From: Mucilaginibacter sp. L3T2-6
Lineage (GTDB): Bacteria > Bacteroidota > Bacteroidia > Sphingobacteriales > Sphingobacteriaceae
Direction of reading: 5' to 3'
DNA length: 64,000 nucleotides
Assembly (NCBI RefSeq): GCF_030519355.1
Contig: NZ_JAUMKC010000013.1
Coordinates: 102,476-166,475, forward strand
The first letter of the stretch is position 1. The number at the start of each line of letters is the position of its first letter. A program made the position numbers and the translations under genes. Shown here piece by piece: positions 53,427 through 62,277 of this stretch. The notes below the pieces were generated by a model, which saw only the letters and a program-made list of their open reading frames with translations, made no database searches and was not told where the DNA came from.

Positions 53427-53459
53427 GGCAGCTTTAATAACTATAGTTTTACAGCTGCC
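53427..53459 (+). repeat. hairpin in the trigger factor leader
   Basis: GGCAGCT (53427-53433) and AGCTGCC (53453-53459) form a perfect 7-bp stem, with an AACTATAGTT palindrome in the loop. It lies between the likely transcription start and the tig start codon and lacks a T run, so a control role is more likely than termination. Confidence 0.5.
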
Positions 53460-53495
53460 TGTACAAATAGATATAAGTTAAAATACCGGTAAAAG

Positions 53496-54845
53496 ATGAA
53501 TATATCACAGGAAAAAATTGATAACCTGAACGCAGTTGTTAAAATTAATATCAACCCGGAAGATTATCAGCCACGCGTAGAAAAAGCTATAAAAGAACAG
53601 GCTAAGAAAGCTAAGATACCAGGTTTCCGTCCGGGGATGGTGCCGCCGTCGCACATTAAAAGAATGTATGGCAAAAGTATTTTAGTTGATGAGATTAACA
53701 ACCTGCTTTCGGACACATTGAATAAATACCTGGAAGACGAAAAATTAGAAGTCTTAGGACAGCCTTTGCCAAAGCGCGACGATGACAAAGAATATAACTG
53801 GGATTTTGCTGACAATTTCGAGTTTAACTACGAGATTGGCCTGGCGCCTGAATTTAACGTTGAGTTTTCAACGAATGATAAATTAACCCAGTATGTTATT
53901 AAAGTTGATGACGAAACCCTGGCAGCGCGCATAAAAAATATCCGCCGCAGCTATGGCAAAATGACAAATCCTGACGTATCGGCAGATGATGATGTGCTTT
54001 ATGCCGAATTAGTTCAACTTTCGCCGGATGGTTCTGTTTTTGAGGAAGGCATCAGCAACACAGTCTCTGTACGCTTGGATCAGATTAAAGACGAAAAAAT
54101 AAAATCTTCTTTAATCGGCTTAAAAAAAGGAGACGAGATAACGCTGGATATTCAGAAAGCTTTTGACAACGATGCAGCTAAAATTGCAGGTTTATTAAAG
54201 ATAGACGAAGAAACAGCGGCAGAGTTAAAATCAAACTTCCGGCTGACCGTTAAAAATGTTAATCGTTTGGAAGAGTCTGATTTAAACCAGGAGTTCTTTG
54301 ATAAATTATTTGGCGAAGGCCAGGTTACCACTGAGGAAGGCTTCAGGGAAAGAATAACTGCAGAAATCGAAATGATGATGCAGCAGGATTCGGATCGTAA
54401 GCTGCAGAACGATATTTACAAATATGGCTTAAATAAAGTTAATTTCGAGCTGCCTGACGAATTTTTAAAGCGATGGCTGCAGGTAACAAATGAAAAGCTT
54501 ACGGACGAAGAATTGGCGGCAGGATATGCTGATTTTGCACAGAACCTGAAATGGACGTTAATTGAAAACAAGATTGTTAAAGACAATGGTCTTGAATTGA
54601 AATATGAAGAGGTTTTCGATTTAGCGAAGCTTCGCCTGGAGCAGCAGTTCCGGATGTACAGTATGACCCCGTTAACTGACGAGCAGCTTGGACAATACAC
54701 AGTTCAATATCTTCAAAATAAAGAAAACGCTAACAAGATTTTTGAAGAGGTAAAAGCGCTGAAGGTATTTGACTATATAAAAAGCGTAGTTACCCTGGAA
54801 CCGAAAGAAATTACTTATACAGAGTTTTCGAAGCTGGCTGCATAA
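53496..54845 (+). CDS. tig: trigger factor (ribosome-associated chaperone)
   Basis: A 449-residue trigger factor. The ribosome-binding tail has IPGFRPGMVPPSHIKRMYG near residue 42, the usual GFRxG signature. Residues about 150-240 hold a divergent PPIase-like domain, and the C-terminal helical arms follow. It catches nascent chains at the ribosome exit. It precedes clpP and clpX, an order widely conserved in bacteria, but a strong terminator separates it from clpP here. Confidence 0.93.
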   Translation: MNISQEKIDNLNAVVKININPEDYQPRVEKAIKEQAKKAKIPGFRPGMVPPSHIKRMYGKSILVDEINNLLSDTLNKYLEDEKLEVLGQPLPKRDDDKEYNWDFADNFEFNYEIGLAPEFNVEFSTNDKLTQYVIKVDDETLAARIKNIRRSYGKMTNPDVSADDDVLYAELVQLSPDGSVFEEGISNTVSVRLDQIKDEKIKSSLIGLKKGDEITLDIQKAFDNDAAKIAGLLKIDEETAAELKSNFRLTVKNVNRLEESDLNQEFFDKLFGEGQVTTEEGFRERITAEIEMMMQQDSDRKLQNDIYKYGLNKVNFELPDEFLKRWLQVTNEKLTDEELAAGYADFAQNLKWTLIENKIVKDNGLELKYEEVFDLAKLRLEQQFRMYSMTPLTDEQLGQYTVQYLQNKENANKIFEEVKALKVFDYIKSVVTLEPKEITYTEFSKLAA

Positions 54846-54872
54846 CGAGCCGGTAAAGTTCATAAACTCAGT

Positions 54873-54920
54873 AAAGTCCGAAAGTGGGAGAATTGATCTT
54901 GCTTTCGGGCTTTTGTTTTT
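54873..54920 (+). terminator. terminator of tig
   Basis: A 12-bp stem (54873-54884 with 54902-54913, one T-G pair) with a 17-base loop ends in TTTTG-TTTTT. It lies 28 bases after the tig stop. Confidence 0.88.
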
Positions 54921-55106
54921 GCAATAATTTCTTTAAAGCTGAAAACCTGATCATTGCGCTGAAAAGCTGCAACATGATTTCATCTTTAATAAATTTCCGG
55001 ACTTTTTCCACCAAATAAATTTACTTTCAAAAAACTTTCTGTAGTTAAAAGTATTTAAGTAACAACTATATTTATCGCGATTAAAACCGCATCTAACAAA
55101 AAAATC

Positions 55107-55838
55107 ATGAGCAGTAACATTGATAAAAATGAATTCAGGAAATATGCTGTTAAGCATCACCGCATTAACAGTCTTTATGTAGATAAATTTATCGGTAATG
55201 TTGAACGGGCTAATATCCCTGCAGGCGGCATTACTACCGTGCCAACCGGTATGACGCCGTATATTATTGAAGAGCGCCAGTTGAACGTTGCACAGATGGA
55301 CGTTTTCTCGCGTTTGATGATGGATCGCATTATTTTCCTTGGCGACGCGATTTATGAAAATATCGCAAACATTATTCAGGCTCAATTGCTTTTCTTACAA
55401 TCGGCTGATGGCAAGCGCGATATACAGATCTATATCAATTCGCCAGGCGGTTCCGTATATGCCGGTTTGGGTATTTATGATACCATGCAGTTTATATCGA
55501 ACGATGTAGCGACTATTTGTACCGGTATGGCAGCATCCATGGGCGCAGTATTGCTTTGCGCGGGTGCGGCCGGTAAGAGAGCTGCGTTGCCACATGCAAG
55601 GGTAATGATCCATCAACCATCAGGTGGTGCACAGGGGCAACAAAGTGATATAGAAATTACGTATCACGAGATTACTAAATTGAAAAAAGAGTTATATCAA
55701 ATTATAGCCGATCATAGTGGTGCTCCATACGAGAAGGTTTGGGATGCTTCAGACCGCGACCACTGGATGATTGCTGACGAAGCAAAAGAGTTCGGAATGA
55801 TTGATGAGGTGTTGCGGGGAAGCAACGCAAAAAAATAA
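55107..55838 (+). CDS. clpP: ATP-dependent Clp protease proteolytic subunit
   Basis: A 243-residue ClpP serine protease. The catalytic triad is visible as S144 in GMAASMG, H169 in RVMIHQP and D218 in DRDHWM. The N-terminus carries about 40 residues before the mature-like TTVPTGMTPYIIEE region, longer than the 14-residue propeptide of E. coli ClpP; removal by self-processing is likely. It forms the two-ring barrel that works with ClpX, encoded 148 bases downstream. The gap holds a repeat-like hairpin and a separate clpX promoter. Confidence 0.95.
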   Translation: MSSNIDKNEFRKYAVKHHRINSLYVDKFIGNVERANIPAGGITTVPTGMTPYIIEERQLNVAQMDVFSRLMMDRIIFLGDAIYENIANIIQAQLLFLQSADGKRDIQIYINSPGGSVYAGLGIYDTMQFISNDVATICTGMAASMGAVLLCAGAAGKRAALPHARVMIHQPSGGAQGQQSDIEITYHEITKLKKELYQIIADHSGAPYEKVWDASDRDHWMIADEAKEFGMIDEVLRGSNAKK

Positions 55839-55866
55839 TTTGAGTCTGGAAGCCGGAAAGGCCCGG

Positions 55867-55960
55867 AAGTCCGGAACATAGAACAGGAGTTTTTTAAGTC
55901 AGAGAATCCTTAAGCAACACTTTTGGACTTTACTGACTTGCGGACTTCCGGACTTTTTAT
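55867..55960 (+). terminator. long nested hairpin between clpP and clpX
   Basis: AAGTCCGGAA (55867-55876) pairs with TTCCGGACTT (55946-55955), and inside it AAGTCAG (55896-55902) pairs with CTGACTT (55933-55939). A T run follows the outer stem. The left flank repeats GGAAGCCGGAA/GGAAGTCCGGAA units, like the dispersed intergenic repeats of this family. It may end clpP transcripts. Confidence 0.68.
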
Positions 55961-55968
55961 TAAATTTG
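55938..55968 (+). promoter_or_regulatory. clpX promoter
   Basis: TTG (55938-55940) and TAAATTTG (55961-55968) are 20 bases apart, an excellent match to the Bacteroidota TTG-N19/23-TAnnTTTG promoter. The start codon is 18 bases downstream. The -33 element and spacer overlap the right arms of the clpP hairpin. Confidence 0.7.
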
Positions 55969-55986
55969 AATTAAGAAAAAGTAAAC

Positions 55987-57225
55987 ATGAACAAAAACAG
56001 CAAGGAGATCAGGTGTTCGTTTTGTGGTGCAGGTAAACAAGACTCCCTGATGCTGATTGCCGGTCTTGACGCTCATATTTGCGATAAGTGCGTTAACCAG
56101 GCTAACGAAATACTGGCTGAAGAGCTGAAGGTGCGCAAAGTAAAAACCTCTCCTTCGGCGCCCGCAGTTCTTAAGCCGGCTGAAATTAAGGCACATCTCG
56201 ACCAATATGTGATAGGCCAGGACGATGCCAAAAAAATTCTTTCGGTAGCTGTTTATAACCACTATAAGCGACTGAATCAAAGAGTTGAAAAAGATGATGT
56301 GGAGATTGAGAAGTCGAACATCATTATGGTAGGGGAGACCGGCACTGGCAAAACCCTGCTGGCCAAAACGCTCGCGAAAATATTAAATGTACCATTTTGC
56401 ATTTGCGATGCCACGGTATTGACCGAGGCCGGGTACGTGGGCGAGGATGTCGAAAGTATCCTGACCCGCTTGCTGCAGTCTGCAGATTATGATGTGGCAA
56501 CAGCCGAACGCGGTATTGTTTATATCGACGAGGTTGATAAGATCGCCAGAAAAAGCGACAATGCTTCGATTACCCGTGACGTTTCTGGCGAAGGCGTTCA
56601 GCAGGCCTTATTAAAAATACTGGAAGGTACTAACGTGAATGTTCCGCCGCAGGGCGGCCGTAAGCATCCCGACCAGAAAATGATCACCGTTAATACCAAC
56701 AATATCCTGTTTATTTGCGGAGGTGCATTTGATGGTATCGAACGAAAGATCGCTTCGCGTTTGCGAACCCAAACCGTGGGCTACAAAATGAAACGCGATG
56801 ACGGCGAGATAGATTTGAAGAACCTGTATAAGTATATTACACCGCAGGACTTAAAATCATTTGGTTTGATACCTGAGTTGATCGGCCGTTTACCCGTGTT
56901 AACCTATTTGAACCCGCTTGACAGGGAGGCTCTGCACAATATCCTCACCGAGCCGAAAAATTCATTATTGAAACAGTACAAAAAACTGTTTGACTATGAA
57001 GGCGTGAAGCTGGAATTTGATGACGAAGTGCTTGATTTTATTGTTGATAAAGCAGTTGAATTTAAACTAGGTGCGCGTGGCCTGCGCTCGATTTGTGAGG
57101 CGATTATGATCGATGCAATGTTTGAGTTTCCTTCAAAAAAGGATATAAAGCGGCTTAATGTGACATTGGATTACGCGCACGAGAAGTTTGAAAAATCAGA
57201 TCTTAAAAAATTAAAGGTAGCTTAA
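55987..57225 (+). CDS. clpX: ATP-dependent Clp protease ATP-binding subunit ClpX
   Basis: A 412-residue AAA+ unfoldase. The N-terminal zinc-binding domain has C10, C13, C32 and C35. Walker A is GETGTGKT at residues 116-123 and Walker B is VYIDEVDK around D181-E182. The C-terminal small domain ends after [20 protein letters not shown] with sensor 2 arginine. ClpX forms a hexamer that unfolds tagged proteins into ClpP. It likely has its own promoter as well as read-through from clpP. Confidence 0.96.
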   Translation: MNKNSKEIRCSFCGAGKQDSLMLIAGLDAHICDKCVNQANEILAEELKVRKVKTSPSAPAVLKPAEIKAHLDQYVIGQDDAKKILSVAVYNHYKRLNQRVEKDDVEIEKSNIIMVGETGTGKTLLAKTLAKILNVPFCICDATVLTEAGYVGEDVESILTRLLQSADYDVATAERGIVYIDEVDKIARKSDNASITRDVSGEGVQQALLKILEGTNVNVPPQGGRKHPDQKMITVNTNNILFICGGAFDGIERKIASRLRTQTVGYKMKRDDGEIDLKNLYKYITPQDLKSFGLIPELIGRLPVLTYLNPLDREALHNILTEPKNSLLKQYKKLFDYEGVKLEFDDEVLDFIVDKAVEFKLGARGLRSICEAIMIDAMFEFPSKKDIKRLNVTLDYAHEKFEKSDLKKLKVA

Positions 57226-57266
57226 CCATAAGCATATAACCAGAACTTATATTTACGGACGCAAAT

Positions 57267-57290
57267 AAACCCTGGTTAACGCCGGGGTTT
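57267..57290 (+). terminator. terminator of clpX
   Basis: A 9-bp stem (57267-57275 with 57282-57290, one T-G pair) has a 6-base loop. The T run after it is short (TTTGTTG), so efficiency is uncertain. Confidence 0.68.
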
Positions 57291-57381
57291 GTTGTATCCG
57301 CACATTTGGCCGCTTTGAGTCTTCCATGTAAGGGCGATTCGAATATCAGAGGCGGCTTCACGATATTTAAAGACAGATACC

Positions 57382-58245
57382 ATGAATGAAGAATTAGATG
57401 TAAAGAAAGACGAAATGCCAAAGGAACTGGCGACGAAGATTAAAGAAGTACATACCCCCGTCACCCCTGGCCTTAAAACTAAGGAAGCTATAGTTTCTAA
57501 TTGGCTGCCACGCTACACCGGCCGCCCGCTTGCTGATTTTGGACAATACATTATCCTAACTAACTTTTCGAAATATATACAGCTTTTCTCTCAATGGAAC
57601 GACGACGCTCCCATACTCGGATTGGATAAACCTATGCAGAGCTGCACGGCAAACGGCATTACTATTATTAATTTTGGTATGGGAAGCTCGGTGGCCGCAA
57701 CAATTATGGATTTGCTGACCGCAGTAAAACCCAAGGCAGTTATTTTTCTGGGCAAATGCGGAGGCCTTAAAAAGAAAAATAAATTGGGCGATCTGATACT
57801 GCCGATAGCAGGGATTCGCGGCGAAGGTACGTCAAACGATTATCTGCCTGCTGAGGTGCCCGCTCTACCGGCTTTCGCGCTGCAAAAGGCCATTTCTACT
57901 ACCATACGCGACTTTAGCCGCGATTATTTTACCGGCACCTGCTACACCACGAATCGCCGGGTTTGGGAGCATGATAAGGAGTTTAAAAAGTATCTGAAGC
58001 GGTTGAGAGCCATGGCGATAGACATGGAGACAGCAACCATTTTCACCACAGGCTTTGCCAACAAAATACCTACCGGCGCATTGTTGCTGGTCTCCGATCA
58101 GCCAATGATTCCCGAAGGTGTCAAAACTGCCGAGAGTGATTCGGGTGTTACCGAGCAGTATGTTGAAACACATCTGAAAATAGGAATTGAATCATTGAGG
58201 CAACTGATTAACAACGGGCTGACAGTAAAACACCTTATATTTTAA
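57382..58245 (+). CDS. amn: AMP nucleosidase
   Basis: A 287-residue phosphorylase-fold enzyme matching the short AMP nucleosidases of Bacteroidota. Key segments are INFGMGSSVAATIMDLL near residue 95, AVIFLGKCGGLKKKNKLGD near residue 117, and AMAIDMETATIFTTGF near residue 213, where the ribose-binding glutamate lies, then LLVSDQPM. It splits AMP to adenine and ribose 5-phosphate and so limits AMP in the cytoplasm. The N-terminal 55 residues are a less conserved extension. It is transcribed separately from clpX. Confidence 0.85.
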   Translation: MNEELDVKKDEMPKELATKIKEVHTPVTPGLKTKEAIVSNWLPRYTGRPLADFGQYIILTNFSKYIQLFSQWNDDAPILGLDKPMQSCTANGITIINFGMGSSVAATIMDLLTAVKPKAVIFLGKCGGLKKKNKLGDLILPIAGIRGEGTSNDYLPAEVPALPAFALQKAISTTIRDFSRDYFTGTCYTTNRRVWEHDKEFKKYLKRLRAMAIDMETATIFTTGFANKIPTGALLLVSDQPMIPEGVKTAESDSGVTEQYVETHLKIGIESLRQLINNGLTVKHLIF

Positions 58246-58285
58246 CAGCAGACGTGAGGCGGCTGGCTGACGAGGAGGGATTTCG

Positions 58286-58317
58286 TTCGTAAATCTGAAA
58301 AGTTAAAGCTAATTTTG
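58286..58317 (+). promoter_or_regulatory. promoter of the cystathionine beta-synthase gene
   Basis: TTCG (58286-58289), a degenerate -33 element, and TAATTTTG (58310-58317), a perfect -7 box, are 20 bases apart. The start codon is 38 bases downstream. Confidence 0.52.
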
Positions 58318-58355
58318 ACCCAACCAACCCGCAAGCGGGCTTCAAACTTAAAATT

Positions 58356-59714
58356 ATGTGGTATAATAATATACTCGAGACTATTGGCAATACGCCAATG
58401 GTTAAGTTAAATAAAGTAGTTAAAGACATTCCTGCAACGGTTTTAGCCAAGATTGAGACAACCAACCCCGGCAATTCTATCAAAGACCGGATGGCACTCA
58501 AAATGATAGCAGATGCAGAAGCCGATGGCCGCCTTAAACCCGGTGGTACCATTATTGAAGGCACTTCGGGTAATACCGGCATGGGCTTAGCAATTGCAGC
58601 GGTAATAAAAGGCTACAAATGTATTTTCACGAGTACAGACAAACAATCCAAAGAAAAGTTCGATGCATTACGTGCGTTTGGAGCCGAGGTAATTGTCTGT
58701 CCGACTAATGTCGAACCTGAGGATTCACGCTCATATTATTCAGTATCTTCAAGATTGGAAAGGGAGGTTCCAAATTCATGGAAACCAAACCAATATGATA
58801 ACCTCTCCAATTCGCAGGCGCACTATGAATCCACAGGGCCCGAGATATGGGAACAAACTGAAGGAAAGATAACCCACCTGGTGGCAGGCGTGGGCACAGG
58901 CGGAACTATTTCCGGTATCGCCAGATATTTAAAAGAGAAGAACCCTGCGATACAGATATTAGGCATTGATACTTATGGGTCTGTATTTAAAAAATATAAG
59001 GAAACGGGTATTATGGATAAAAATGAGATTTATCCCTATATTACCGAAGGTATTGGTGAGGACTTTTTACCGCAGAATGTCGACTTCAATTTAATAGACC
59101 ATTTTGAAAAGGTAACAGACAAGGATGCTGCGTTAATGACCCGTGAGATCGCGCGGAAGGAAGGCATCTTTGCGGGGAACTCTACAGGTTCTGGTATCGC
59201 CGGTTTGCTGCAGATGAAGGAAAGGTTCAAAAAAGGCGATGTGGTGGTAGTTATTTTCCCTGACCATGGTACCCGATACCTGGGCAAGATGTACAATGAT
59301 GACTGGCTGCGTGACCGCGGATTTTTGAAAGATGAAAAGCTTACTGCACGTGACATCATCGCCAAAAAAGAAAATCAGCAAATAATTACTATCGATTGCG
59401 AGAAAACCGTTCTTGAGGCTATCACTACTATTCAGGCGCTGAATATTTCACAAATACCTGTAACGCAGAAAGATATGGTTATAGGCAAAATAACAGAAAG
59501 CGATATTCTTAACTCACTGATCGAAAATCCGTCTATCAAGTCGCAGCCGATAAAAAACATTACTACAGCCCCTTTCCCTTTTGTGGATTTAAATACTTCC
59601 ATAGATAAAATTTCGGCAATGATAAATAAAGACAATATTGCAGTGCTGGTAGAGGTTAACGGCGAATTTGAAATTATTACACAATATGACATTATCAATG
59701 CCATCTCTGCCTAA
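58356..59714 (+). CDS. cystathionine beta-synthase
   Basis: A 452-residue pyridoxal-phosphate enzyme with two C-terminal CBS domains. The PLP lysine is K43 in NPGNSIKDRMA; the phosphate-binding loop GTSGNTGMG (about residue 70) and GTGGTISGIA (about residue 180) follow. CBS domains occupy about residues 335-452 and may sense adenosyl compounds. Total length and domain order match cystathionine beta-synthase, which joins serine and homocysteine; a cysteine synthase role cannot be excluded because the catalytic domains are alike. It stands alone with its own promoter and terminator-like hairpin. Confidence 0.85.
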   Translation: MWYNNILETIGNTPMVKLNKVVKDIPATVLAKIETTNPGNSIKDRMALKMIADAEADGRLKPGGTIIEGTSGNTGMGLAIAAVIKGYKCIFTSTDKQSKEKFDALRAFGAEVIVCPTNVEPEDSRSYYSVSSRLEREVPNSWKPNQYDNLSNSQAHYESTGPEIWEQTEGKITHLVAGVGTGGTISGIARYLKEKNPAIQILGIDTYGSVFKKYKETGIMDKNEIYPYITEGIGEDFLPQNVDFNLIDHFEKVTDKDAALMTREIARKEGIFAGNSTGSGIAGLLQMKERFKKGDVVVVIFPDHGTRYLGKMYNDDWLRDRGFLKDEKLTARDIIAKKENQQIITIDCEKTVLEAITTIQALNISQIPVTQKDMVIGKITESDILNSLIENPSIKSQPIKNITTAPFPFVDLNTSIDKISAMINKDNIAVLVEVNGEFEIITQYDIINAISA

Positions 59715-59743
59715 GCGGTAAATGGCCAAGGTGAAAGTTATTA

Positions 59744-59792
59744 GGTTAGCCACTCATATGGAAAGTATTGCTTCTTTTGGCGGGGGCTAACC
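59744..59792. terminator. hairpin after cystathionine beta-synthase
   Basis: GGTTAGCC (59744-59751) and GGCTAACC (59785-59792) pair perfectly across a 33-base loop and are followed by GTTTGTTTTG. A weak terminator is likely. Confidence 0.55.
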
Positions 59793-59827
59793 GTTTGTTT
59801 TGTCATATTTAATATAAGGTAAGGTAA

Positions 59828-59861
59828 TTGTTAAATAATTATTCTTCAGGCGTTATCTTTG
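59828..59861 (+). promoter_or_regulatory. promoter of the LTA-synthase-like gene
   Basis: TTG (59828-59830) and TATCTTTG (59854-59861) are 23 bases apart, at the upper end of the usual spacing for TTG/TAnnTTTG promoters. The start codon is 19 bases downstream. Confidence 0.58.
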
Positions 59862-59880
59862 AACAATAGAATGCATTTTA

Positions 59881-61821
59881 ATGAATACCCCTATCCGGCT
59901 AAACGAATATAAAGTCCTTCTTTACAGGTTATTTTTAGGATACCTTTTTTATTTTATCAGCAGGGTTTTATTTATCGCCTTCAATACGCACCTGCTCGAA
60001 GTCAATTCCTTAAGCACTTTGTTAAGGTTATGCTACTATGGTATTGCTTTTGATACAACTGCTTTACTGTATATCAACAGCCTGTTTATCATATTAAGTA
60101 TCCTGCCCCTTACGTTTAATACGCGGCCCGGATTTCAAAAAGGCATCACTATCCTGTATTTCGTTACTAATCTGGTGGCCTATGCCACAAACTTTGTTGA
60201 TATTGTTTATTACCGCTTTAGCCAGGTGCGTTCTACCCGGGCAACGCTTGACCTGCTGGTGGATGAAAATAATAAAAGAATGCTGTTCGAGCATTTTTGG
60301 TGGCGTTATGGTTATCTATTCCTGATCTATGTGATCTGTTCAGCATGCTGGATATGGCTTTATAAAAAGGTTAAGGTTAAGCCGGTCAAGGTAAAGCCAG
60401 CAGCTGCATATTTTGCCTATTCTCTTGTTGGTATGCTCATTATTGTTACGCTGATGGTTGGCGGCATCAGGGGCGATTTTAAACACAGCACCCGGCCAAT
60501 AAATATGGTTGACGCCTATAAGCACATGACTGTACCGAACCAGGGCGACGTAATATTAAATACGCCTTTTGCCATCTTTCGTACCTTCAATAGTAACAGC
60601 TTTAAATTGCAGAAATGGACGGATGAGGCTTATATTAACGCCAGCATAAAGCCTTTTAAGCGATACCACGATGATCCGGTTACGAAGCCCAATGTAATGG
60701 TTATCATAATGGAAAGTATGGCCCGTGAGTTTTGGGGCAGTATGAACAGAAACTCACATATTCCGGGATTTAAGTCATACACACCGTTTTTGGATTCGCT
60801 GTCTGACAGCAGCCTGATATTCACGAATGCCTTTGCCAATGGCCGGCAATCTATACATGCTATGTCGTCGGTACTTGCCGGTATACCATCTTTCCAAACA
60901 GCGTTCACTTCCTCCCCGTATGCCAAACAAAAGATACAATCTATCGTATCCATTTGCGATAGCATGGGCTATCAGACATCATTTTTTCATGGAGCATCAA
61001 ACGGCTCTATGGGATTCGAGGGTTTTGGCAATATCCTCGGCATCCAAAAATATTATGGCAAAACCGAATATAATAACGAAAAAGATTTCGACGGAATATG
61101 GGGAATATGGGACGAACCTTTTTTTCAGTACGTAGGCAGGACCTTAAGCAAACAGAAACAACCGTTTATGTCGACGCTGTTTACCCTATCGTCACACGAT
61201 CCTTTCCGCGTCCCCAAAAAGTATAAGACACGCTTTGCCGGTGGCCCGCTGGAGTTGGATAAATGCGTACAATACACCGATAACGCGCTGCGGGAATTCT
61301 TCAATTACGCTAAGACACAGCCCTGGTATAACAACACCATCTTCGTTCTTGTGGCCGACCATACCAGCCAAACCTATTACCCTGAATATGCCAAGCCTGT
61401 GAACCGGTTCGCAATACCGATCTTGTTCTTTAGTCCCAATAAGGCCTACAAGCTAAAAGGCGTGCGGACTGATTTAGCTTCGCAGATGGATATTTATCCA
61501 ACCCTGGCGGATTTGATTGGATATGAGAAACCATTCCGGTCGTGGGGAAGGAGCCTGATCAGTAATCTCCCCGATGAAACGCCAAGGGTAATTAACTCCC
61601 CTGGCAACATTTACCAAATGATGCAGGGTAATTATATTTATTTATTCGATGGTAAGGATTTTACAGGCATCTATAGCATTGAGGATAAAGGCTTGTCTAA
61701 AAACCTGCTAAGTGGCCCGAAAAATGCCGAGATGAATAAAGGCATGGAAGATTGTAAGGCTTTTATACAGGATTATACGGATAGGATTGTGAATGGGAAG
61801 TTAAATTCCGTTGTGCATTAA
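59881..61821 (+). CDS. LTA-synthase-family sulfatase/phosphoglycerol transferase-like
   Basis: A 646-residue inner-membrane protein with about five N-terminal helices (residues 12-200) and a periplasmic alkaline-phosphatase-superfamily domain. Metal and catalytic residues are visible: E278 in IIMESMAREFWG, S324 in NGRQSIHAMSS as the likely nucleophile in place of the threonine of LtaS, and D493-H494 in VADHTSQ. Members transfer phosphoglycerol or phosphoethanolamine groups to envelope glycans or lipids. Gram-negative Bacteroidota lack lipoteichoic acid, so modification of lipid A or another surface glycan is a better guess. Confidence 0.83.
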   Translation: MNTPIRLNEYKVLLYRLFLGYLFYFISRVLFIAFNTHLLEVNSLSTLLRLCYYGIAFDTTALLYINSLFIILSILPLTFNTRPGFQKGITILYFVTNLVAYATNFVDIVYYRFSQVRSTRATLDLLVDENNKRMLFEHFWWRYGYLFLIYVICSACWIWLYKKVKVKPVKVKPAAAYFAYSLVGMLIIVTLMVGGIRGDFKHSTRPINMVDAYKHMTVPNQGDVILNTPFAIFRTFNSNSFKLQKWTDEAYINASIKPFKRYHDDPVTKPNVMVIIMESMAREFWGSMNRNSHIPGFKSYTPFLDSLSDSSLIFTNAFANGRQSIHAMSSVLAGIPSFQTAFTSSPYAKQKIQSIVSICDSMGYQTSFFHGASNGSMGFEGFGNILGIQKYYGKTEYNNEKDFDGIWGIWDEPFFQYVGRTLSKQKQPFMSTLFTLSSHDPFRVPKKYKTRFAGGPLELDKCVQYTDNALREFFNYAKTQPWYNNTIFVLVADHTSQTYYPEYAKPVNRFAIPILFFSPNKAYKLKGVRTDLASQMDIYPTLADLIGYEKPFRSWGRSLISNLPDETPRVINSPGNIYQMMQGNYIYLFDGKDFTGIYSIEDKGLSKNLLSGPKNAEMNKGMEDCKAFIQDYTDRIVNGKLNSVVH

Positions 61822-61836
61822 CAAGCTCGTCTATTT

Positions 61837-62208
61837 TCACCACTTTTTAAATATCACAAATACCGCCAGCACTATCAACCCAAAACCAACCAAATGGTTC
61901 CAGCCCAGCTTTTCTGATTTAAAAAACACAATGCTGAACAGCATGAATACGGTAAGGGTAATGGCTTCTTGTATTGTTTTAAGCTGAACCAGGGTAAAAG
62001 GCCCGCCATCTCCCTTAAAACCTGCCCGGTTTGCCGGTACCTGGAATAGGTATTCAAAAAAGGCCAAACCCCAGCTAATAAATATAACGGCAATTAACCC
62101 CAGGTTTTTGCCCCAGTCGTACTCTTTGAATTTAAGGTGCCCATACCACGCAAATGTCATAAACGTGTTGGAAATCAGTAAAAAGATAATGGTTTTTAAT
62201 CCGCGCAT
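61837..62208 (-). CDS. DUF486 (DMT-type) membrane protein
   Basis: A 123-residue protein with four hydrophobic helices and the DUF486 signature: FMTFAWYGHLKFKEYDW near residue 17, SWGLAFFEYLFQVPANR near residue 45 and FTLVQLKTIQEAITLTVFM near residue 71. It belongs to the small drug/metabolite transporter clan and probably works as a dimer. No substrate is known. It converges on the sulfatase gene with a 15-base gap and is followed upstream by the GT39 gene. Confidence 0.82.
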   Translation of the reverse strand: MRGLKTIIFLLISNTFMTFAWYGHLKFKEYDWGKNLGLIAVIFISWGLAFFEYLFQVPANRAGFKGDGGPFTLVQLKTIQEAITLTVFMLFSIVFFKSEKLGWNHLVGFGLIVLAVFVIFKKW

Positions 62209-62277
62209 CGTTTAGTTACTCAATTTTCAAATGTTTAATTGATACAGTCTGATTTTAATGTATTCTGCACCCATGAA

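Noticed and set aside
53263..53481. 72-codon rightward open frame before tig
   Set aside because: It begins inside the terminator hairpin of the cytochrome gene and covers the tig promoter and leader; no signal or family feature is visible.
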